The notes beneath the pieces are model-generated. The model was not told the DNA's origin and made no database searches. It saw only the letters and a list, made by a program, of their open reading frames with translations. Below, piece after piece: positions 1 to 7,302 of a stretch of 64,000 nt of DNA. The DNA lies in NCBI GenBank assembly GCA_037200445.1, contig JBBCGH010000001.1, positions 3,162,001 to 3,226,000 of the forward strand, given 5' to 3'. The position numbers and the translations under genes are program-made. Every line of letters starts with the position of its first letter. The first letter of the stretch is position 1. Source of the DNA: Alphaproteobacteria bacterium. Its GTDB lineage: Bacteria; Pseudomonadota; Alphaproteobacteria; Rhizobiales; Xanthobacteraceae.

Positions 1-66
1 GGACTCTCACTTGAAGAGTTGATTCAACGCGAGCGTTCCGTCGGCGGAAAAACATCGGCCGCGTGA
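1..66 (+). CDS. C-terminal tail of an unidentified protein, cut by the window edge
   Basis: Reading from base 1 gives 21 codons (GLSLEELIQRERS...) that end at a TGA at 64-66. The peptide looks like ordinary coding sequence, but it is too short to assign. It sits 70 bp upstream of the serine recombinase on the same strand, so it may belong to the same mobile region. The start lies outside the window. Confidence 0.3.
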   Translation, partial: GLSLEELIQRERSVGGKTSAA

Positions 67-136
67 ATGATTTGAATTGCGTGCAGACTCGCCGAGGCGC
101 AGAATCTGAATCGACGCATGCGCGCCGAGGCTAACA

Positions 137-1717
137 ATGAGCAGCAACAACTTTTCAGCAAAGCCAGCAGTTCAATCGCTGACCAAAGCGCTCCTCTATG
201 CGCGCGTCTCTTCCAAAGAGCAGGAGAAGGAAGGATTCTCGATCCCCGCGCAGATGAAGCTGCTGCGTGAGTACGCGACGGCTAACCGCATTAGCGTCGT
301 GACCGACTATGTTGACATCGAGACTGCGAAGGAAAGCGGCCGTCCGAATTTCGAGGCGATGGTCACTTACCTCAAGACGCATCCGACCGTGCGGGCCTTG
401 CTTGTTGAGAAGACTGACCGGCTCTATCGCAATCTCAAAGATTGGGTTCGCCTGGACGAGTTGGACATCCAGATTCATTTGGTCAAGGAAGGCGTCGTTC
501 TCTCACGTGACTCGCGCTCATCGGAAAAGTTTGTGCACGGAATCAAAGTGCTGATGGCGAAGAATTATATCGACAACCTCTCCGAAGAAGCCCGCAAGGG
601 TATGCAGGAAAAGGCCGAGCAAGGAATCTGGCCGACAGTCGCACCGCTTGGCTATCTCAATGTTCAGGGCCCGGATGGAAAGAAAATTATCGAGGTCGAT
701 CCGAAGCTTGGACCGATCATCACCCATATGTTCGGATGGTACGCGACCGGAACGCTCTCGATCGCAGACCTCGCTGACAAAGTACGTTCCGCGGGGTTGG
801 TCCACCGTAAGAGCGGCGCTGCGGTCCCGCGAAGCAAAGTACATTCAATCCTGCGCAACCCGCTGTATGCGGGCGATGTGGTTTGGAAGGGTCAATACTT
901 TCGGGGCAAGCATCCGCCGCTTGTCACCCGCGCCCTATGGGATCGCGTGCAAGGCGTCCTAGATGGGCGCAACGCGAGCAGGTTGCGTAACGGCAAGCGG
1001 GATTTCGCGTTTGCAGGTGTCGTGAAGTGCGGCCACTGCGGCTGTGCCATGGTCGGCGAGATAAAAAAGAAACGTTACATCTACTATCATTGCACCGGTT
1101 GGAAGCAGAAGTGCCCCGAGCCGTATGTGCGCGAGGAAGTGCTTTCCGAGCGGTTTTCCGAAGTTCTTGGTCGACTCGGGTTCGGCGACGAAGCTCGCGA
1201 GTGGCTCACACGTGCACTGCGTGAAAGTCACGTGGACCAAGCCAAGGAGCATGCGGCCGCGATCGAGCGCCTGCAAACGGAATACGACGGGCTTCAGGCA
1301 CGCATACAGGCGGCGTACACCGACAAGCTCGACGGCAGCATCGACAAGGGAATGTTCGAGAGCCTCACGGCACGATGGCGAAAAGAGCAGACCCGCTTGC
1401 TTGACGAGATCGCCCTCCATCAAGTGGCCGATCAGGCATATTTGGACGAGGGCGTGCGACTCTTGGAGGTGGCATCAAATGCCCGGTGGATGTTTGGACG
1501 AAGGGAACCTTCCGATAAGCGTCGCCTCCTGAATTTCGTACTCTCGAACTCGACATGGCGCGACAACACGCTCACCCCGGAGTGGCGGCAGCCGTTTGAT
1601 TTGCTTGCAGAAACAGCCGCACTTGCGGCGGTCGAGACCGCGCGAGCAGGCGAAGATTCGGCTCGCTGTAAGGTTTGGCTCCCCGGGCCGGATTCGAACC
1701 AGCGACCAACCGGTTAA
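137..1717 (+). CDS. Large serine recombinase (site-specific integrase/resolvase family)
   Basis: Site-specific DNA recombinase of 526 aa. An N-terminal resolvase domain carries the YARVSS motif with the presumed nucleophile Ser25. A 'Recombinase' domain follows (about 190-290), then a zinc ribbon with Cys298, Cys301, Cys319 and Cys326, and a charged coiled-coil stretch (about 365-410). This order is typical of large serine integrases of phages and islands. The ATG is preceded by GAGG at a good distance. The oddity is the end: the last dozen codons (about VWLPGPDSNQRPTG) are read from a tRNA-Asn-derived 48-bp repeat, and the stop codon TAA comes from the tRNA anticodon region. Either the original C-terminus was replaced when the neighbouring element inserted, or this gene naturally abuts its own attachment site. 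The domains needed for catalysis appear complete. Confidence 0.9.
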   Translation: MSSNNFSAKPAVQSLTKALLYARVSSKEQEKEGFSIPAQMKLLREYATANRISVVTDYVDIETAKESGRPNFEAMVTYLKTHPTVRALLVEKTDRLYRNLKDWVRLDELDIQIHLVKEGVVLSRDSRSSEKFVHGIKVLMAKNYIDNLSEEARKGMQEKAEQGIWPTVAPLGYLNVQGPDGKKIIEVDPKLGPIITHMFGWYATGTLSIADLADKVRSAGLVHRKSGAAVPRSKVHSILRNPLYAGDVVWKGQYFRGKHPPLVTRALWDRVQGVLDGRNASRLRNGKRDFAFAGVVKCGHCGCAMVGEIKKKRYIYYHCTGWKQKCPEPYVREEVLSERFSEVLGRLGFGDEAREWLTRALRESHVDQAKEHAAAIERLQTEYDGLQARIQAAYTDKLDGSIDKGMFESLTARWRKEQTRLLDEIALHQVADQAYLDEGVRLLEVASNARWMFGRREPSDKRRLLNFVLSNSTWRDNTLTPEWRQPFDLLAETAALAAVETARAGEDSARCKVWLPGPDSNQRPTG

Positions 1718-1720
1718 CAG
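1673..1720. repeat. Distal attachment site: 48-bp duplicate of the tRNA-Asn 3' part
   Basis: These 48 bases are identical to 13707-13754, which form the 3' part of the complete tRNA-Asn gene. The match stops abruptly at both ends (1672 differs from 13706, 1721 from 13755). This is the signature of integration into a tRNA 3' end. The copy overlaps the last codons of the serine recombinase and lies 202 bp upstream of the tyrosine integrase gene. Confidence 0.9.
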
Positions 1721-1722
1721 GC

Positions 1723-1804
1723 GTCGGGTACGTCCCGACCGTTGACGATATTGGCGAATTTCCGTTCCTGTATCAAGCCTTTGAATACACGTTACTTTCG
1801 CCAA
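1723..1804. promoter_or_regulatory. Inverted repeats between the att core and integrase gene (possible arm or excisionase sites)
   Basis: Next to the att core is a 6-bp inverted repeat GTCGGG/CCCGAC (1723-1728 and 1734-1739). Farther in, TTGGCGAA (1751-1758) recurs inverted as TTCGCCAA (1797-1804). An AT-rich stretch (about 1780-1820) follows and could hold the integrase promoter. Position between att and int suits integrase arm sites or AlpA operators, but no binding motif is known to me for this family. Confidence 0.35.
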
Positions 1805-1922
1805 AATTACGGATAAAATCCGACCTAGACCGATATAGGCAGAGATCGCTTCTCGCGGTCCCCGCGCGGTCCCGGGAAGGCCGCCGGGTAACGACCGGCA
1901 GGCCCTTACTTCGGAGAGGTCG

Positions 1923-3236
1923 ATGGCTCGAAAGCTGCTCACCGACAACACCATCAAGAACCTGAAGCCCGCTGCGGCGGGCAAGCGCTACTTTGTCCAC
2001 GACACGCTCGTGCCGCCTTTCGGCGTGCGCGTCACCGGTAACGGGTCGAAGTCCTACATCATCGCGGCGCGCATCGCCGGATCGAAGGACACCACCCGTC
2101 CCTCGCTTGGGAAGGTCGGCTCCATCTCGCTCGCGGCCGCGCGGGAGAAAGCGAAGCGCTGGCTGACGTTGATCGAGGCCGGGGAAGACCCGCGCGAATC
2201 CGAGCTACAGGACGCGGAGGCCAAGGCGAAAGATCGTCAGACCACGTTCCGCGCCGTGGCCGAACGGTTCATCAAGGAGTGGCTACCTGGCCAGCGCAAG
2301 GCGAAGGTCGTGGAACGGGAAATCCGGCGTGAGCTGATCGGATTCTGGGGCGACAAGCCGATAAAGGCTCTACAGCCCGACGACGTGATCACCCGTATGG
2401 ATGCGATACGGCTCCGGGGTCGCGGTACCGGCGCCTACGCGCGGAACGTCTACGGTCACGTCCAGCGCATCTTCATATGGGCGTTGCCGCGCGGGTACGG
2501 GCTAACGCATTCGCCCTGCGACCGGCTCCGGCCCAAGGACATGAAGCTGACGAAGCGGTCGCGTGAGCGAGTGCTGGACGACTTCGAGCTATTCGCGCTC
2601 TGGCGCGCTGCGAGCCGGACGCCGCAGCCTTATGGTCCTCTCGTCCAACTTATCATGCTGACGGGCGCGAGGCTGGGCGAGGTCGGCCGGGCCGAGTGGC
2701 GCGAATTCGACTTGGATCGGGACAAGCTTTGGACGGTGCCGCCGGCCAGGTTCAAGACGAACACGACGCACCTCGTGCCGCTCACCGCCGATATGCTGGC
2801 GCTGCTGAGCGAGATTGACGAATGGGATGAGTGCGACTTCGTATTCAGCTTCGACGGTGAACGCTGTTTCAACGGCTACTCTAAATCGAAGCTGAGGCTG
2901 GACCAACGCATGGCGCTCGCTTGGCGCGCCGCGCGTCGAGTGCGCGGGCTTCGTTGGAAAAATGAAGAGCTTCCGAATTGGACGCTACATGATATCCGCC
3001 GAACGGTCCGCACGCGCATGAGCGAACTCAAGATCGACGACAAGATCGCGGAACACGTGATTGGTCACGCGCGCGTCGGGATTCAGGGCGTCTACGACCG
3101 ACACCGTTACGTCGCTGAGATGCGCGACGCGCTGGAGAAGTGGAACGCGCTGCTTGCGCGTATCGTGAAGGCCCCGCCGGGCGGGAACGTGGTCCAGCTA
3201 CCCGCTGGCGAAGGTCGTTCCGCTGACGCGGTGTAG
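1923..3236 (+). CDS. int: Tyrosine integrase with DUF4102-type arm-binding domain
   Basis: Catalyses integration and excision of the element at tRNA-Asn. The 437-aa protein opens with the DUF4102-like arm-binding domain usual in P4-like integrases (about 1-90), then a SAM-like core-binding domain (about 100-200) and the catalytic domain. The catalytic residues are visible: Arg250 (GARLGE), His356 and Arg359 (HDIRR), His382 (IGHAR) and the nucleophile Tyr391 (GVYDRH). The ATG is preceded by GGAGAGG. The gene lies next to the distal repeat rather than next to the tRNA, and reads into the element. The full set of active-site residues suggests it is functional. Confidence 0.95.
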   Translation: MARKLLTDNTIKNLKPAAAGKRYFVHDTLVPPFGVRVTGNGSKSYIIAARIAGSKDTTRPSLGKVGSISLAAAREKAKRWLTLIEAGEDPRESELQDAEAKAKDRQTTFRAVAERFIKEWLPGQRKAKVVEREIRRELIGFWGDKPIKALQPDDVITRMDAIRLRGRGTGAYARNVYGHVQRIFIWALPRGYGLTHSPCDRLRPKDMKLTKRSRERVLDDFELFALWRAASRTPQPYGPLVQLIMLTGARLGEVGRAEWREFDLDRDKLWTVPPARFKTNTTHLVPLTADMLALLSEIDEWDECDFVFSFDGERCFNGYSKSKLRLDQRMALAWRAARRVRGLRWKNEELPNWTLHDIRRTVRTRMSELKIDDKIAEHVIGHARVGIQGVYDRHRYVAEMRDALEKWNALLARIVKAPPGGNVVQLPAGEGRSADAV

Positions 3237-3545
3237 TCGAAATCTCCCGGATTTAGGGCGGGATAACTCGGGAAAACGGCCTTTCGCGCGACGTTCCGAT
3301 CCGATTAAATCCTCCCCCTAACAAGCCGGTACCCGAGATCGCGCAAGCCACGCCCTTCGGGCGTTAGCGCACTACTTGGCCGTCGTGAGACGCCCTGTAG
3401 CGGAGCGACGGGACTGAGGACGGCAAGGGCACGACCCACAATCCTCCGACACCCTCGGGTGAGCGGAAGGCGGCCGTGGGACATCACCGAAAATTTCACG
3501 CGCTTCCAGCGCGCGCTTTTGAGCGTGCGAGGGGAGCCATCGCTG
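3237..3545. other. Gene-free leader between integrase and AlpA-like gene, with hairpins
   Basis: No convincing reading frame. It contains a perfect 6-bp hairpin ACGCCC-TTC-GGGCGT (3350-3364), which could end integrase transcription although no T-run follows. A looser CCGTCG...CGACGG pair lies around 3378-3411. An upstream GTG or ATG in frame with the AlpA-like gene (3459) exists but has no good ribosome binding site. Confidence 0.4.
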
Positions 3546-3818
3546 ATGGGCCTTTACGCCATGACCACGACTTCGTTCGGCCGCGCTCGCGCCAAGAAGG
3601 CAGAGCCCGCCATACCTCGAAAAATTCGACTGATCGGTCACGACCGGTTGCCGGACCTCGGAATCAATTACAACTCCGATTATCTGCGCCGGATGGTGAA
3701 GCGCGGCGCATTCCCCGAACCTGTGCGCCTGTCGCCCCGGAAACTTGCGTGGCGCGAGACGGACATAGACGACTGGATCGCCGCGAAGATCGCCGCTGCC
3801 GAAAAGAAATCGGCTTGA
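3546..3818 (+). CDS. alpA: AlpA-family small DNA-binding regulator / excisionase
   Basis: Predicted winged-helix DNA-binding protein of about 90 aa. Its core has the AlpA/MerR-like pattern: a recognition helix segment YLRRMVKRGAFPEPVRLS, then KLAWRETDIDDWIAAKIA. AlpA-type proteins act as excisionases or activate integrase transcription in P4-like elements. I chose the ATG at 3546 because GAGGGGAG lies about 10 bases upstream; ATG 3561 is an alternative, and the same frame stays open back to 3459. The gene lies between integrase and primase, the usual place for such a switch protein. Confidence 0.75.
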   Translation: MGLYAMTTTSFGRARAKKAEPAIPRKIRLIGHDRLPDLGINYNSDYLRRMVKRGAFPEPVRLSPRKLAWRETDIDDWIAAKIAAAEKKSA

Positions 3819-3830
3819 GGAGCGGCGCAC

Positions 3831-4214
3831 ATGAAAAAAATAAACCCCGCTGCCGTTGCGAGCGGCAGCGAGGTCGGAAGCGCGACCGCACCGTGGTGGT
3901 CGCACCCCGATCTTAAGCCAGTTCGCAAAAATCTAAAACGGCGTCAGAAGTACCTTTTACACGTCTACGAGGCGCGCGAATACGAAGTGCCGTTGACGCA
4001 CGCTTGGGCTAACCGAAGCGTCACGGTGGAAGTGTTGGAGACCGGTCCAGGTTGGATTGACGAACGCGCGTTGACGTTCGACTTCCGCACTGAGGATAGC
4101 GCCCGCAATCCGATCATGGTCCCTGTTCGTCCGCCCGGCGCTGGCTGGGAGTTCGAGTGTCGCGTCGCGCCGCGCTCGTCAGCTTGGCGGCGTCGCCGGG
4201 CGGTGTCGTCATGA
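3831..4214 (+). CDS. Hypothetical protein coupled to the primase
   Basis: A 127-aa protein I do not recognise. It starts 12 bp after the AlpA-like gene with GAGGAG upstream of the ATG. Its stop overlaps the start of the primase gene in an ATGA arrangement, so the two are probably translationally coupled. The sequence is rich in Arg and Trp, has no membrane segment and ends with an Arg-rich tail. Position suggests an accessory replication protein, but this rests on context alone. Confidence 0.6.
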   Translation: MKKINPAAVASGSEVGSATAPWWSHPDLKPVRKNLKRRQKYLLHVYEAREYEVPLTHAWANRSVTVEVLETGPGWIDERALTFDFRTEDSARNPIMVPVRPPGAGWEFECRVAPRSSAWRRRRAVSS

Positions 4215-6313
4215 ACGCGACAGCCCAAAGGAAACAACCGGCGCGCGGCTTCCAGTTGCCGGACGTACTCGCACCGCTCACAGCGCTGCCGAATTGGGTC
4301 GTTTGGCGGTGGGTCATTAGGAAGAACAAAAAGGGTGAAGAGGTAAAGACGAAGCCTCTTTTCCAATCTCGCAATCCGCGTGCGTTCGCCAAGAGCACTG
4401 ACCCTTCGACATGGAGCGACTACGACACAGCACGTGATGCCTTAGAAGCCAGTCGCGCCGATGGGATCGGCTTTTGTCTGCTGGGGACTGACTTCGCTGC
4501 GTTCGACCTCGACGATTGCCGCGACCGATCAACAGGCGCAATCGCACCTTGGGCGCAAGCTCTTGTCGATCGCGTCCGAAGCTACTCAGAGGTCACAGTT
4601 TCCGGAACGGGACTCCGCATAATCGGTCGCGCTTCCGGGCCAAAGGTGCATCGAAAGCAATCGGTTGAGGAAGGCGGCACGCTGGAAACCTATCGGCGGG
4701 CTGAACGCTACATCGTGATGACTGGCCGGATGCTGCCTAACACGCCGAAAGAGCTTGCTGAGATCGACAGGCATATCGATGAAATTGTCCTCGAATTGGA
4801 TGGCAAGGGCACAGCCCGCGCGACGAAGGCGAAGGACGACGCCAATGTTGAACACAACGCTGAGGGGCATGAGACAGAAACCGACAAGGGCGATATCGAC
4901 GACATCATCCGCAACGGGCGCTACGAACTCTATGGAGGTGATCGCTCGGCAGCTTTGTGGCGCGTGATCAACGGCATGCTGCGCAGGGGCGATCTGCCGG
5001 AGAAAATAGAAGCGGCGATCCTCGATGACACCAACAAGATTTCAGAGCATGTCCGCGAGCATGGTAGTAATGCCGCCGCAGTTGCCAAGCAGCAAGTTGC
5101 GAAGGCAATTAAGAAACTGGAATTTTCTAAAGGCGATAAGGGACCGCATGCGACGCCAGCCAACATCCGCATCGCATTGCTGAAGTTGGGGGTGCGTGTT
5201 CGGAAAGACGAATTCGCGGACCGGATGTTAATTGACGGGCTTGATACGTTCGGCCCGGTTTTAAGTGACGCGGCGATGGACCGGCTCTGGATCGAGATCG
5301 GAGACCGCTTTCATTTCCGGCCGGGCCACGACCTATTCGCCACCGTGCTCCAAGACACTGCCGAGAGGAACAAATTTCACCCAGTTCAAGAATATCTCGG
5401 CAGTCTCAAGTGGGATGGGAAAGAACGCATAGACAAGTGGCTTTCGACCTATGGCGGCGCGACTGATAACGAATACACCCAAGCTGTAGGGGCAATCACG
5501 CTGGTCGCGGCGGTCCGCCGGGTAAGATCGCCGGGCTGTAAGTTTGACGAGATGCTGGTGCTGGAAAGCCCAGACCAAGGGACCGACAAATCTTCCGCGC
5601 TCGCGATCCTTGCCGTTCAAGAAGATTGGTTCTCCGACGACTTGCCGCTCAACATGGAAGGCAAGAGGGTCATCGAAGCTCTCCAAGGTCATTGGATCGT
5701 GGAGGCCGGTGAGCTCGCTGGAATGAAACGTGCGGACATCGAACACCTGAAGGCTTTCCAATCCCGGCGGGTGGATCGTGCGCGCATGTCTTACGACAGG
5801 CTCAAATCAGTCGTGCGGCGCCAATGCGTTACAATCGGCACAACGAACAAGGAGACGTACCTGCGCGATACCACAGGCAACCGTCGCTATTGGCCGGTGC
5901 GCGTTACGCGGTTCGACCTCAAGGCTCTCGCGCGCGACCGTGACCAGCTTTGGGCGGAGGCGGCTGCACGCGAGGCGGCAGGCGAAAGCATTCGACTGAA
6001 ACCTGAGTTGTGGCCGTTGGCGGCCGCCGAACAAGATAAGAGGCTGACCCAAGATCCATGGTTCGATACGCTGTCCAGCGCGTTGGGTGATCGTAAGGGC
6101 AAGATCAGTTCGGAATTGCTCTGGGAAATCCTTGAGGTTGGGAAGGCCAATCAAAGCCAGGAGCAGAGCAACCGTCTCAACGAGGCCATGGCAAAGCTGG
6201 GATGGGTGCGACCGGATAATCGGCTGGTGAACATCGATCACAGACGTGTCGTCGGCTTCACGAAGGGAAGTAAGCCGTGGCGCGCGATCAAGAAAGACGA
6301 CCTCAGCATGTAG
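4211..6313 (+). CDS. Primase-polymerase / VirE-type helicase (element replication protein)
   Basis: A 700-aa replication protein. The N-terminal 200 residues look like a bifunctional primase-polymerase domain, with an acidic FDLDD motif (Asp99, Asp101) and an SGTGLRIIG segment. The C-terminal half matches the VirE/DUF5906-type P-loop ATPase of island primases (DMLRDTTGNRRYWPV-like motif, WAEAAA). The P-loop is degenerate: the segment around Lys460 reads QGTDKSS, where GTGKS would be usual. I chose ATG 4211 because it overlaps the upstream stop (ATGA); the frame is open back to 4157. An iteron array begins 13 bp after the stop, which fits an initiator/primase that acts on an adjacent origin. 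Confidence 0.85.
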   Translation: MNATAQRKQPARGFQLPDVLAPLTALPNWVVWRWVIRKNKKGEEVKTKPLFQSRNPRAFAKSTDPSTWSDYDTARDALEASRADGIGFCLLGTDFAAFDLDDCRDRSTGAIAPWAQALVDRVRSYSEVTVSGTGLRIIGRASGPKVHRKQSVEEGGTLETYRRAERYIVMTGRMLPNTPKELAEIDRHIDEIVLELDGKGTARATKAKDDANVEHNAEGHETETDKGDIDDIIRNGRYELYGGDRSAALWRVINGMLRRGDLPEKIEAAILDDTNKISEHVREHGSNAAAVAKQQVAKAIKKLEFSKGDKGPHATPANIRIALLKLGVRVRKDEFADRMLIDGLDTFGPVLSDAAMDRLWIEIGDRFHFRPGHDLFATVLQDTAERNKFHPVQEYLGSLKWDGKERIDKWLSTYGGATDNEYTQAVGAITLVAAVRRVRSPGCKFDEMLVLESPDQGTDKSSALAILAVQEDWFSDDLPLNMEGKRVIEALQGHWIVEAGELAGMKRADIEHLKAFQSRRVDRARMSYDRLKSVVRRQCVTIGTTNKETYLRDTTGNRRYWPVRVTRFDLKALARDRDQLWAEAAAREAAGESIRLKPELWPLAAAEQDKRLTQDPWFDTLSSALGDRKGKISSELLWEILEVGKANQSQEQSNRLNEAMAKLGWVRPDNRLVNIDHRRVVGFTKGSKPWRAIKKDDLSM

Positions 6314-6326
6314 GTCGCCGCTCGCT

Positions 6327-6529
6327 GGAAGCGCGGTAAGCGCGGTAAGCGCTGGAAGCGCCGTAAGCGCTGTTTCCTAGACCTCTTTTCGGGAGGCTGT
6401 GACTAAGAGTCCACCGCCCGTCTCCCTCGTCCGGCTCTCTTCCCTACCGCTTACTGCGCTTACCGCGCTTACTTTCTATTCTTTAGAGAGAAATATCAGG
6501 GGGTTAAAGGTAAGCGGTCTGGTAAGCGG
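6327..6529. repeat. Array of 9-bp iterons G(T/G)AAGCGC(N), candidate replication origin
   Basis: Five tandem 9-bp units run without a gap from 6327 to 6371 (GGAAGCGCG, GTAAGCGCG, GTAAGCGCT, GGAAGCGCC, GTAAGCGCT). Three units in the opposite orientation fill 6446-6472, also at exact 9-bp spacing. Two more forward copies of GTAAGCGG lie at 6510 and 6522. The forward block 6336-6352 and reverse block 6456-6472 are perfect 17-bp inverted repeats. Between the reverse block and the last forward copies is an AT-rich patch (about 6470-6508). Iterons flanking an AT-rich patch just after a primase gene suggest an origin. A long hairpin that ends transcription is the alternative. Confidence 0.8.
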
Positions 6530-6789
6530 CTCGCGCCCGCCCTCGGGCCTATCCTGTTCCGCCCCGCCTCCGGAAAGGCCGTTTCCCCACATTTTCCGGC
6601 CCGCCGGCATGTGTCCCCCGAGAGGGCTGTAGGGAGGGCGCTCGGGAGGGCTCGCGACGCTCCCCGGGCGGCTATCCGGCCGGTTCCGAATCCGTCCCCC
6701 GACCCGGAATAAATCCGCGCCCTCCCGCGACCTCGCTTAGAGCCTCAGCGATTACTGCGACCGGACGGTACGAAACCGGCAGGTCCATT
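6530..6789. other. Gene-free GC-rich spacer before the terminase operon
   Basis: Runs of C and G, poor coding character and no good start with a ribosome binding site. An open frame from 6399 crosses the iterons and is not credible as a gene. The promoter of the operon that begins at 6790 should lie here or just inside it, around the A/T-richer bases 6780-6810, but I see no clear -35/-10 pair. Confidence 0.4.
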
Positions 6790-7302
6790 TTGAAAATCCT
6801 ACAATCTCTAGTAGAAACGCGCCCCTCGGCCACCAGCGGCGGTCCACCGGGACCGCGCCGGGACCGCGAGAGTTGGGGTTTCGACGTGTCGGAAGTAGCC
6901 CTCGATAAGGGCCGGTCACCAGGCCGAAGCCGCGCCGGAAAGGGCCAGACAAAGACCCGCCTTCTCACACGTGAAGCTCTCGACGGCCGCACGCGCTCAC
7001 GCAGGGTGTTCGATGCGATCGTCACCGGCATTGAGTCTGATCTCGGCGGCAAGGATCAACTATCCACGGTCGAGGTCGCGCTGATTGAGGCGTTCGCAGG
7101 CGCGACCGTCCACGTTCACGACCTCAACGCGCGCCTGTTGCTCGGGCAGAAGATCGATTTGAGCGAGCACTCCGCTGCGATCTCATCGCTGGTCCGCATC
7201 GCGTCGCGCATCGGCACCCGTCGCAGGCCCAAGGACGTGACGCCAAGCCTAGCCGAATATCTGAAGGGCTACGCGCAAGGTGAAGTGGAGGCCGCGTCAT
7301 GA
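6790..7302 (+). CDS. Candidate small terminase subunit or packaging accessory protein
   Basis: A 170-aa protein recognised only by position. Its stop overlaps the start of the terminase large subunit gene (ATGA), the usual place of TerS. The N-terminal 55 residues are disordered and rich in Arg, Gly and Pro. From about residue 60 it looks helical (REALDGRTRSRRVFDAIVTG, then VEVALIEAFAGATVHVHDLN). A helical DNA-binding protein would suit a TerS. The first 40 codons may be untranslated if a later start is used; no strong ribosome binding site marks 6790. Confidence 0.55.
   Translation: MKILQSLVETRPSATSGGPPGPRRDRESWGFDVSEVALDKGRSPGRSRAGKGQTKTRLLTREALDGRTRSRRVFDAIVTGIESDLGGKDQLSTVEVALIEAFAGATVHVHDLNARLLLGQKIDLSEHSAAISSLVRIASRIGTRRRPKDVTPSLAEYLKGYAQGEVEAAS

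Noticed and set aside
1675-1965. Forward frame of 96 codons starting in the att repeat
   Set aside because: It begins in the tRNA fragment and overlaps the integrase start in another frame; no ribosome binding site.
6399-6632. Forward frame of 77 codons over the iterons
   Set aside because: It crosses the repeat array and AT-rich patch, has no ribosome binding site and low-complexity protein sequence.
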